A DNA stretch of 64,000 nucleotides from Neolentinus lepideus HHB14362 ss-1 (taxonomy: Eukaryota > Basidiomycota > Agaricomycetes > Gloeophyllales > Gloeophyllaceae): contig KV425572.1 in NCBI GenBank assembly GCA_001632425.1, positions 214,566 to 278,565 of the forward strand, read 5' to 3'. The translations under genes and the position numbers were made by a program. Positions 55,804 through 64,000 of the stretch are shown one piece after another. How positions within the stretch are numbered: position 1 is the first letter of the stretch; every line of letters begins with the position of its first letter. A model generated the notes under the pieces. It was not told the origin of the DNA and searched no databases. It saw only the letters and a list, made by a program, of their open reading frames with translations.

Positions 55804-57848
55804 TGACCATGACCACAAGCGTTACGTGATAGTGGAGGAAAGAGGCGAGCACGTTCACGCCCATGGAGACTCGGAGAAGGTGATTGTGGAGGGCAAGAAC
55901 GATCACGTCCATGTACATAGGAGGACTGCTCGAGACCACGACCATGACCACGACCATGACGGCCATCACGACCACGACCACGAACACAAGAGGGAGATCG
56001 TGATAGCTGGAAAGGATGACCACGCGCATATCCATGCCCACGGCCAAAAGGTGGTGGTTAAGGGCGACGACGACCATGTTCACGTCCACCGCCGCAGGCG
56101 TCATCACTCTCATGACCACGACCACTCTCATCGCCGGTCCATCTTTCTCCCTAACCCTCAGGGCGACAACTACCTTGTTGACGGGAATGGTATGAGCGTC
56201 GCGATGGGAGTTGGATTAAAACTGGGAAACTCGCCCTTGAGAAGGGACAATCTCTTGGACACTGATCATGAAATTCCGGGGGTGCCAGGAACAATTGACA
56301 TCATGGTGAGCTCTCTTTGTTCCCTTTGCAGGTTGTAGGTGGCTGACGAATTATGTGATAGAGCGCTTCTGCAACTTCTCTCTACCCTTCTAAGCTAGCC
56401 TCTTTGACAATGTCTACGATGGATTCGGACGGTAATTATGGAACCTACGATGCCTCGAACTCTACAAGTACAGATGGGACGTCAGGCAGTGGAAATGGGA
56501 CGACGTTCGTTCTGAACGTTTCCGATACGAAGCAGACCAGGATTTATCTAGTCTCATTCAACGACAACTCCGGAGTCTCTTCCACTGATGCCTCGTCCTC
56601 AACTACCACGACATCCACCGACTCATCCATATCCTCTGCTAGCTCTTCGACCATGACCTCATCTCCAACCTCTACGTCGTCGGCCTTACCCACCATGTCC
56701 TCTCTCACGATGGAAGCTGCGTCGGGAGAGATGCTGGTCACCCTCCAGATGCCGGTGTTCGACCAGGAGAAAGCTGCTGTGGAGAACTACTGCGCCACTT
56801 TTGACCCTGACCCTGTCAAGCCCGTCGTGATGAGCGTTGAGTCATGCATGAGCGGAGGTATGTTCTATTTCTCACTTCCGTTAATCTTTTCTCAGTCAAG
56901 CTGTCTGAAACTTATGACTTCACAGCTACAGCGCCCGGGAAGTCGCAGTTGTTCGCATACAACAAGCTGACAGGTGTTGTGCGACCTATGTGGTACGCTG
57001 GTCAGCCTGACGGAATGTCACCTGATTCGGAAGATCCCTCTACCACTACTGTCACATCTACCTCAACTGCCACCTCCGCTACTCCTACCTCGACGGACGC
57101 AGCAGCAGCAGCTCTCATTCCTGGTGACGATTTCGGTGATGATCCCGGTGACGACTCCGGTGACGATTCCGGTGACGACTCCGATGATGACCAAGGCAAG
57201 GACGGGAGCGACGACGCCTCCGTGGACCCTCCTACGCCTAATAGTGCGACGGTGGCGAGTGTGACGTCTTTCACGTCTGAGGGCGCCGGTGGCCCCTTCG
57301 ATGAGGAACAATCCTCGGGAGATGATACGAGGCCTGGGTATTCGTATGCTGCACAGGCAGGTGACGCGACTGGTGGTGGATCTGGGCAGCCGATGAATGT
57401 GACGTTGGTGTTTACGCCGGAGATGCCTATTGCGGCTGGTGGCGGTTCTGAAACTTCGACTACAGCGACGGATGGGTCAAGTACGACTTCGACGGACTGT
57501 ACGAGCGCTACAGCAACGTTGACTGCTCAAGATGTCCCGCCCACTAGCACTGGCTCGACGACGACAACTACGACCGATTCTAGTACAGTTAGCGCTACGG
57601 CTCAAGACGTTACCTCGATGACTTCCAGTCCTAACCCGTATTCGACGTCTTCGGCCTCTTCCACCGGCCCTTCATCCTCTACGGTCACTTCGACGGTCAA
57701 CGATCCCTTCGCTACTGCATCACTCGAGGTGCAAGTTGTTGCTGCTACCCCGACGCCTACGGTGACTGACAGTGCGACGTCGTCATCGATGACTCCTGTT
57801 AGTACCGACCCCTACGAGTGGATGTTCACGCCTACCGCGAGTTCATGA
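55113..57848 (+). CDS. Secreted protein with Asp-His tandem repeats and Ser/Thr-rich tail
   Basis: The start MVVLSSRFTFLLALSSLALT is a signal peptide. After an intron (about 55423-55486) comes a basic segment, then an uninterrupted (Asp-His)14 tract at 55733-55816. It is followed by two similar modules, KRYVIVEERGEHVHAHGD with KVIVEGKNDHVHVHRR, and KREIVIAGKDDHAHIHAHG with KVVVKGDDDHVHVHRR, separated by a second Asp/His-rich run. A globular part with FVLNVSDTKQTRIYLVSF and another with FAYNKLTGVVRPMW follow. The tail of about 300 residues is Ser/Thr/Asp-rich, including GDD-x-GDD repeats, and ends TPTASS with no GPI-type hydrophobic end. I do not recognise the family; metal binding by the His-rich part is inferred from composition only. 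Confidence 0.8.
55733..56135 (+). repeat. Asp-His dipeptide tract and two His-rich modules
   Basis: GACCAC/GATCAC codons alternate strictly for 28 codons, then twice alternate with a module of about 35 codons ending in DHVHVHRR. Synonymous changes (GAC/GAT, CAC/CAT) show that the tract is not a pure DNA microsatellite. Confidence 0.85.
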
Positions 57849-58984
57849 CAATGGATGAGCTGAGGACGCGAGTTTTATTTATTTTCTCGGCCTTGAGGCA
57901 GTATAGATTTGTATTTTTCGGATTAGTACAGTTTGTATCTAGTATAAAATATTAGATGGTGTAGCCTTATCGTTGTACTGGGCTGAACCATGACGATTGC
58001 GTGGTGTCGACAACAAAGGATGGTATACACATCTGCGGCCAGTGAGATCACTTTGGAAAAATATGTCCCTGAGGCAGGCAGATGTTCTGCAAAGATACTA
58101 TGGAACAAGGTACAGCTCGCCCTCCAGATGCCTACCCCTTCGTCTGTATGGCGTCGTCTTTGGTGAAGCAGTTTACTGAGTACTCAACGTTGCCTATCTG
58201 CGTTTGTACTGGACTCTAAGCATGGGAGCTAAGGAAAGAAAAATTGGAGTGAAGGAGCAGACATCCTACTGAACGGTAGAACAGAGAAATGTCTATCAGA
58301 ACGAAGTTCCATGCGCCTGCCGTGATTTAGAAGTCGTGTACCGCATCTAACAGAGACTCCACTAGGGCACCAGCTCGTCACTTTTTGTTCCACAGTCGTA
58401 ACATGGCTCAATAGCATGAGAAACAGGGAATGTAGTGGGTTTCCTGACTGTAAATTGTTTCGATCGGGGTCTAGAAAAATCCCCTTGGGCGAGCGACCAC
58501 ATTGAGGGAACTTCGTGAGTTAAAGCGAGTTATTTGCTCTGGCACGACATCTCCTACGGTCACGCCGCGAAAGGCACATTTAAAAGTTGAAACTACAAAG
58601 TCAGCAAGCTCACGGGATACATGGTGGACCTGAGTCCCTGTAATTAGCACTGGATGATTGAAATTGAGGGAGAAGGCCGGAGATGTTTGCCTATGTATGG
58701 TCCAGTCGATCTTCTTCCTGGTTGTCCGCCTGCACATCGTGTGAATACCGCTATGAAGAATGAACAGGTGGAGGCGCTATGCTCGCGGGTGGGATACGCC
58801 ACGTCCCAGAGAGGTAGGAAGTGGTGGGACTCACTATTTCGGCCACGTCGTGGGCGGGCCCAAATCAGGTAGGAAATTTGTATGTGTCAATATGGTTATT
58901 GGTCGACAGTTGGTGTCTCGTGCCCTTGGAAAGGTTACGGCAGAGGCGCAGCTTGCAGGGCTCACTGACTCTGCGACTGCTCCG
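57849..58984. other. Intergenic region
   Basis: 3' flank of the Asp-His repeat gene followed by sequence without a recognised gene, up to the retroelement remnant. Confidence 0.4.
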
Positions 58985-59330
58985 ACACTGTAAGAGGCGA
59001 GCACAGGAAGGGGCCGCTCATCCCACCGGCTGCCGCCTCTTCGTTTAGAGACTCCTCGATGTATGTCGCATATTTGAGGCAGATGGGTGGTTCGCAAAAA
59101 TAATAGTTTTCGAGAATCGGGTATCGAAGCTGCCCATCAGGAAGCCAGTTTTGAGCTTGTGGACGATGTCCAGGTGCTGAGCAAAGACTTTGAGCAGTTT
59201 GAGCAGAAGATCAAAGGTGTCGGGGTCGTAAGACATAACAATGCGATTTCTAATTCGTGAGCAGCAGTTAAGATCGAGAGCAGTCGTACAGTCGCAAGAA
59301 AGACATGCTGAGCAATAAACGAGAGTGCTG
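58985..59330 (-). pseudogene. Broken N-terminal RT fragment of a retroelement
   Basis: The minus strand right after the gag-like stop reads DPDTFDLLLKLLKVF, TGFLMGSFDT, IIFANHPSASNM and, in a shifted frame, YIEESLNEEAAAGGMSGPF. A succession of D-x-x-F-D, GF-x-x-GF, NH-x-SA, and E-x-x-x-G-x-M-x-GPF resembles the start of reverse transcriptases in tyrosine-recombinase (DIRS-like) elements. At least one frameshift disrupts it and the catalytic part is missing. Confidence 0.5.
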
Positions 59331-59333
59331 AGA

Positions 59334-60680
59334 TCAGTTGGGCTTGGCCCGACAAGACCAAGCGAAGGCGCAGTGGTTACCGCCACAGAACGAGCAGACA
59401 TGGTGGCGATTGGCGTGGTTTCCGCGGCACTTGTTGCGGTGAGTACCCGAGGTGTTGTAACGGCGGCAGATCGCTTGGTTCCCGGCGCGGGAGTACAACA
59501 TACCGTTGCGGGCTTCCGCGAAGACCTGCCCACCGTCCGGGAAATGGGTGGAAATGCACTCGTCCATGCGGTGTCCCCTCTGCGAGCAGATGAGGCAGAT
59601 GGAGCGGGAGGACACACCTCCACCGCATGGCTGCAAAGGCTCTCCGAGAGCGTCGACCTGAGGTAGAGCGTGAGGGCCGCGACCCCGACCCCGAGCTGCG
59701 CCACGGGCAGGGAGACCTTGGTGCAGGCCTCCTAGACGATTCCCAGATGGGCTTTGAGAGAACCGGCTGGACTGTGCCTCGGTCTGCGCCCACAGAGCGT
59801 CGACCTCGGCATAGCGCGCCATGCTGAGCTGGCTGGAGATATCCAGGTACTTCATTTGGTAGAATGTCGGGCAGAACTTGAAGGGCGTATGGCGGTAGAG
59901 CTTTCTGAGCTGTATGTCAGTCTCGAGGATGGCCGGGAACTTTTCTTCGAAATAGGAGCATTGACGAAGCCAACGGAAGTGTTCTTTCCACCGCTCGACG
60001 AAACTCGAGTCGCCGATCACGCCGCAGAAGCGGATGTAATTATCGAAAGCTTCCATCCACTGGCCCGAGGTGAGGGACCGCTCGTCCTTGATCCCCGCAA
60101 TGTCGACTACCCAGCACCCTTTCGACTCGAGCTTTGTTCGGGCCATCCGGTCAGCTTCCGCCATGAAACGAGCCAGTTCATCGTGAGTAAAAAGCGAGAT
60201 TGGTAAGTATTGGTCGTTCCAGGACAAGATCATGATTTCTTCGTGGAATTTGTCTAGTTCCAGAGACGAGCCAGGTTCAATATCGATCTCGTCTTCTGTA
60301 CCCCGAAGCTCGCGCCGCCTTTTGGTGGAGCGCGTGTTCGCTGCCTCGTCCTCCGCGGCCCTCTTGACGAGGGTGATGAGGGCCTCAGGGTTCTTGGCAA
60401 AGGCTATGGCCATAGCAGAGTGGGGGGACCAGTTGGAGTCTGCGTCCAAGGCGGACAAGGACTTCAAAGGAGGAGTACGCGGAGGCGGGGGTGGCTGTGT
60501 TGAGCCGTCTACTTTCCCGCCGTCGTCTGGGATAGAGATTAGCGACGCGCAGGATGAAACCCGGGAGAGCGGCTGTGCCTGGTCCAAGCCGGTCGGCCGA
60601 GTCGACCCAGAGGGTTGGCTGGACGATTTGTCCCATACCTCTCGATTATTGTTTTTGTCCTTGGGAATATCGGTTTTCAT
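59334..60680 (-). CDS. Gag-like zinc-binding protein of a retroelement
   Basis: A single uninterrupted frame of 448 residues. The N-terminus is disordered and proline-rich (STQPPPPPRTPP). A middle helical region follows (WMEAFDNYIRFCG, FVERWKEHFRWLRQC), then an Arg/Gly patch and clustered Cys/His pairs: ICLICSQRGHRMDEC, AICRRYNTSGTHRNKC, HHVCSFCGGNHCAFAWSC. The arrangement, with a broken RT-like stretch directly behind it, matches the first ORF of DIRS-like retroelements in basidiomycetes (recollection, not verified). Lack of introns also fits. A TATATA box lies about 20-30 bases before the start on the minus strand. It could still be expressed. Confidence 0.6.
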   Translation of the reverse strand: MKTDIPKDKNNNREVWDKSSSQPSGSTRPTGLDQAQPLSRVSSCASLISIPDDGGKVDGSTQPPPPPRTPPLKSLSALDADSNWSPHSAMAIAFAKNPEALITLVKRAAEDEAANTRSTKRRRELRGTEDEIDIEPGSSLELDKFHEEIMILSWNDQYLPISLFTHDELARFMAEADRMARTKLESKGCWVVDIAGIKDERSLTSGQWMEAFDNYIRFCGVIGDSSFVERWKEHFRWLRQCSYFEEKFPAILETDIQLRKLYRHTPFKFCPTFYQMKYLDISSQLSMARYAEVDALWAQTEAQSSRFSQSPSGNRLGGLHQGLPARGAARGRGRGPHALPQVDALGEPLQPCGGGVSSRSICLICSQRGHRMDECISTHFPDGGQVFAEARNGMLYSRAGNQAICRRYNTSGTHRNKCRGNHANRHHVCSFCGGNHCAFAWSCRAKPN

Positions 60681-61065
60681 GATGTAAGCGAAGTTGAAGT
60701 ATATAAAAAGTTGAAGGTCTGAATAAATTAGAGGGAGTGTAGGGGTCGAGCGAAGAACGAAAAACGTCGAGTCCAGCTAGCGAGCGACGACGCGTAATGC
60801 AGAAGGAGGGGGGCGCGCTCGAAATTGCAAGAGGCGCGCCACATGGCGGACACGTGCTCAGTTCGCGTCATCTTTGTCCCAGCAGCTATAGTCTCAACTG
60901 GAAAGAACCGCCAACAGCCTTGGGTGAGCTCTTGGCTCAAGTACACGCGTCCAGGTGCTTTGATCAAGGCGAGACCAATCATACCGGTATATCACCAATA
61001 CTTGGAAGTGGGCATCGTCTCGCACGTGTGGCACCTCGATTTCTGCCTGTTCTTAGAATCTTCAG
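60681..61065. other. Non-coding stretch between divergent elements
   Basis: Leader of the gag-like gene and flank of the APH-type gene; no other feature. Confidence 0.4.
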
Positions 61066-62043
61066 ATGAATGGTACAGTTATGTCCGATTGTTACGGATT
61101 ACACAGTTCTAATACATCACACATTTGGGCAGAGGAAGTGATGGCTAGCCTTCTTCCTGCAGCACTGCAGAATGAGCCTAGTTTCCATTCAAAAACTATG
61201 TTGTGGATGTCCTCCCTTCCTGTCAGGAGTAAATCACTCCTCGGGTCTATATGGAGATCGTTCCCGCAGTCAGTCAGAATGACTGTATATCGTCTTCTGC
61301 TTTGGATGGGCCGACGATTGTACTGGAACGCCCGTTATCCGGAGGTGCAGCGCCTACCTTTTGGCCTATATTGCAAGTTCGGGTGGCGAGCCAGCAAAGA
61401 TGAGGCTCTGGCTACTATGTTTGTAGCGGAAAACACGACTATCCCTGTTCCAAGGATTCTTGATGTCATCGGTCCCGACGACAACCTGTTTATCCTAATG
61501 ACGCGAGTTGGTGGTCATCAAGTACTAAATTCCCTCTCAGAAATGGTCCATGACAGTTTGGCTCTCTTTGAGGCCGATCTACGTGACTGTCTATATCAGC
61601 TCAGGAGTCTCGTCCCACTCTTGGATGCCGTGTCCAGCTTCACTGACCTGGAAAGCATGCAATGGCGAATAGATACTTCGGATCCGATAGGACCATTTGT
61701 CAACAAGGACGATCTTCATGAGCACATCCTATCTTGTGCCATGGACAGGGCGTCGGTGGAGCCCGTGGCTCTGCAGAAGTCTTATAGCAAACCTCACCGC
61801 ATCTGCTTCACTCATGGCGACTTAACCCCTTACAATGTTCTCGTGTCGAATGGTCGCTTATCCGGTCTCGTTGACTGGGGAAGCTCTGGGTAGTTTCCGG
61901 AATACTGGGAGTATACCGGAACCTGTTATATAAGGATGAATTGCTATCCAGCATGGGTGTCCGTGTTCCACAGCACCTTTCCTCAGTATAGGGATGAATT
62001 GGAAGCTGATGTGGCGTTGTGGGATCAGATCGATCCTTATTGA
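61066..62043 (+). pseudogene. APH-fold kinase gene with a single in-frame stop
   Basis: Contains the APH-type pattern: glycine-loop-like LPFGLYCKFG, TIPVPRILDVIG, LFILMTRVGGHQVL, the catalytic loop CFTHGDLTPYNVLV and LSGLVDWGSSG. TAG at 61891-61893 stands exactly where related proteins have Trp (usually GWFPEYWEY); the frame continues FPEYWEYT to TGA 62041-62043. A G-to-A change in TGG would produce it. Everything else is intact, so it is a recent pseudogene, a strain-specific null allele, or a sequencing error. It differs in subfamily from the APH-type gene at 11835-12752. Confidence 0.78.
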
Positions 62044-62803
62044 AGGGAACGCCCGGTTTCACGCTGCTGCGAACGCTCCCACGGATCAGTACTGTCATGA
62101 CTCGACTATGGTCTGAGAACATCTTTATCTGCACCTACTTCTCGAAGAGATTGTCTTACTTCGATATTTTCCCGATATGCTCAGGTTTTTGCCAGTCTTC
62201 GGTTCCTTGAATACTTATTGTCCAGATGTTCATTCGGAATTGTCTCGTGTGTTCTACCCCTGCTCCAATAGACCATTATGGCGCCTCCGTAAGAATGAAA
62301 GAAGCTTTTAATCTGCCTGAACTTTCCGTCTCGAGGTGGCTGTACTTCACAGCTGAATTGGGTCAGAACGAAGGACGGAAAGATCGAGGCTCAGCTACGC
62401 TTTGGGTTTGATCCCAGTTTGCTTTACCCAGGTGTCGCCCTCTTGGACCTTTTTGTTCACCCTATTTTGTCGTTCTTCCTCCGGAGTCTCTTCCCCCGTT
62501 GCCTCGTTATTCTCCTGATTCAGGCCTCTCGACCACTGGGTATCGAATGAAGACGTGGCTCTCCGTTATCTGCAGTGCCACGAGGATGTCACCTACGAGG
62601 CGAAACATGAACGAGAAGACAGAACCTGAGTGTCGCTCCTGGGGCAAAAATGATACGTGCGGCATCTGCTGGATATATAAGTGGATGGTACGTTGGCATT
62701 CGCTCCCCATCCATTCGCTACATAAGTCTTTCAAACATGCCGCGTCTGACATCTATCTCGGCCTAATCCGAAGGAACCAACCGAATTCTTTCCACTGGTC
62801 CTT

Positions 62804-62887
62804 TCGCCAAACTCGTAGAACCATAAACCTTCGACTGTGGTGTGCGCGTGCCACAGTCGGAGATTTGTGGTTCTACGAGTTTGGCGA
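62804..62887. repeat. Large imperfect palindrome, 37-bp arms
   Basis: Left arm TCGCCAAACTCGTAGAACCA and on to GACTGTGG; right arm is its inverted copy with three T/C differences, around a 10-base loop (TGTGCGCGTG). Possibly a MITE or a hairpin RNA source. Confidence 0.8.
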
Positions 62888-63096
62888 GAGACCCCTCTTT
62901 GACTCGAAGACATTGGTGGTTTTAATAAAGATCGGTAGGTGTCTTACTGGTATTTCTGCGACTCCTTCGTCGCCCTGATGAGATGTTTCCATGAAATCTT
63001 CAGTCTACCCATAAGACGGTAGACGAAATGAACGGCATTCGATCCCGATGGCGACCCTCAAAGCTCTTGGCGGTCGACAGACTGTACTCGACTGCA

Positions 63097-63150
63097 AGGC
63101 GGTATCGCTACCCTAATCCACACGTGTGGATTAGGGTGGCGATACTGCCT
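63097..63150. repeat. Near-perfect 54-bp palindrome without loop
   Basis: Centred between 63123 and 63124 on CACACGTGTG, with arms reading GGTATCGCTACCCTAATCC outward. Only a few positions fail to pair. Confidence 0.8.
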
Positions 63151-63603
63151 CTCCACACCAGCGGCTTTTTAAAATGTACGGATGTACAGTTACTGGCTCT
63201 CGAGCAAGAATGTCAAGCTTTCGCGGAAGAGCACGCTATGAATGATGCCCCTCCGAAATCATACGAACCCCAAATTCCAACCCCGATTTAGAGTCTTCTG
63301 ACTGCAAGTACCTACGATATATTTTGTTTAGGTATTCGTCTTACGGTACAGGCACATAAACCTGTTCACAATTATTGACTAGCTTGTCATTCATTATATG
63401 CGGCATTGTAGTAGACGTAATCGAGATCGTGAAATGGAGACGTGAGCGCATGCGATGTATGTATGTACGAGTAGTGTGATGATGTGAGAGCAGACCGAGA
63501 ATGAGAGCCGAGAAGGACGAGTAGAAATGTGAGTCGAGAGGGACCAGAGCACTGTTCACGAGTTCATATGGTCAGGCCTCTTCCACAAGATCGTTGAAAG
63601 TTA

Positions 63604-64000
63604 TCACTCACCCACACTGGCCGTAGTCCAAAAAAAGCGAAGGAAATGAAGGGACATCACGTGAGGTCTAGAGACTAACAAAAGAAATAAGTACACCTCC
63701 GCCAGACCACATAGCAAAGCACTTACACTGCTCCCACTCGCATCTCTACTCCGATTCCCCCACGTATGCCTCTTCGGCCGCGAAATCCTGAAATACTCCG
63801 TGATCGTCTTCTTCAGCTGCGGCGTCGACGCCCCTCTCTTCAGCAGCCCATTCCTCCTGTCCTCGCGGGGCGTTGGGCTCGGTATGGACTCGCGGATCGA
63901 CGAGTCGATCGAGTCCCTTTCTCTCCTGTCAGCGGGCGAGGGGCCTTGCATGGAGAACACCCGACTTGGCCCGGGGACAGGCGCGGATGCCATTCCGCGA
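63604..64000 (-). CDS. Partial gene at the right edge, unknown product
   Basis: A minus-strand exon from the window edge reads GPSRVFSMQGPSPADRRE, SIRESIPSPTPREDRR, LKKTITEYFRISRPKRH and ends near SGSS, where a GTAAGT donor (about 63729-63734) starts an intron; a final short exon is possible at about 63680. A Met at 63993 may be the start or internal. The stretch is basic and disordered with no recognised domain. Readthrough of the intron gives the hydrophobic-looking end, which is probably not real. Confidence 0.45.
   Translation of the reverse strand, partial: RGMASAPVPGPSRVFSMQGPSPADRRERDSIDSSIRESIPSPTPREDRRNGLLKRGASTPQLKKTITEYFRISRPKRHTWGNRSRDASGSSVSALLCGLAEVYLFLLLVSRPHVMSLHFLRFFWTTASVGE

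Larger units (their letters stand above)
62044..63603. other. Intergenic region with coding-like scraps and palindromes
   Basis: Segments near 62380-62620 translate to coding-looking pieces (FGFDPSLLYPGVALLDLFVH in one frame, HWVSNEDVALRYLQCHEDV in another) but no family or exon structure could be assigned. Two large palindromes lie at 62804-62887 and 63097-63150. Confidence 0.4.

Noticed and set aside
55586..56131. Minus-strand frame rich in Val and Met opposite the Asp-His tract
   Set aside because: It is the mechanical complement of GAC/CAC codons (GTG/GTC); the plus strand has signal peptide and introns.
63108..63143. Telomere-type repeat (TTAGGG)
   Set aside because: A single TTAGGG within a palindrome, no array.

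Overview
The window is fungal nuclear DNA, almost certainly from a basidiomycete and most likely an Agaricomycete (inference). Genes carry many 50-70 nt GT-AG introns, lie on both strands without operons, and encode families typical of that group: a ROM2-type RhoGEF, an SRPK-like kinase, a class 3 lipase, a YAT-type amino-acid permease and APH-fold kinases. About half of the window is transposon-derived or gene-free.

Layout. Bases 1 to about 6300 are the 3' part of a Ty3/gypsy retrotransposon: pol broken by two in-frame TGA codons, an intron-bearing Cys-rich gene antisense to it, two copies of the polypurine-tract region, and a 3' LTR. A pogo/DDE_1 transposase remnant (6510-7392) and a decayed sirtuin copy (8601-9115) follow. 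Then come an intact SIRT5-like sirtuin (10388-11510, minus), an APH-fold kinase (about 11835-12752, plus) and an amino-acid permease (13514-15463, minus). From 17762 to 21052 there is a set of nested inverted-repeat elements. Next are a secreted lipase (21783-23201), two tandem LURP-one-related genes (23732-24534 and 25292-26087), a Mutator-like MITE with a 9-bp target duplication (26477-27099), an MFS transporter (27696-30722, minus), and a hAT-like element with an 8-bp target duplication carrying a nested palindromic MITE (32067-32965).

The second half is more gene-rich: a GT17 glycosyltransferase (34681-35979), a MYND-finger protein (36894-38898, minus), a TRM140/METTL2-type tRNA methyltransferase (39210-40829, minus), a ROM2-like RhoGEF with two tandem DH domains (42141-48570), an SRPK-like kinase (49353-50858) with a decayed relative (53510-54620), and a secreted protein with an uninterrupted (Asp-His)14 tract and His-rich repeats (55113-57848). 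The right end holds a retroelement gag-like gene with a broken RT fragment (58985-60680, minus), an APH-fold gene with one internal stop (61066-62043), two large palindromes, and the edge of another gene.

No metabolic gene cluster is evident; the genes are mainly independent housekeeping or accessory loci. The most unusual items are the antisense gene inside the retroelement, the duplicated DH domain with matching introns, the Asp-His-repeat secreted protein, and the well-delimited non-autonomous transposons. All exon joins were deduced by eye from splice signals and protein continuity and are unconfirmed.
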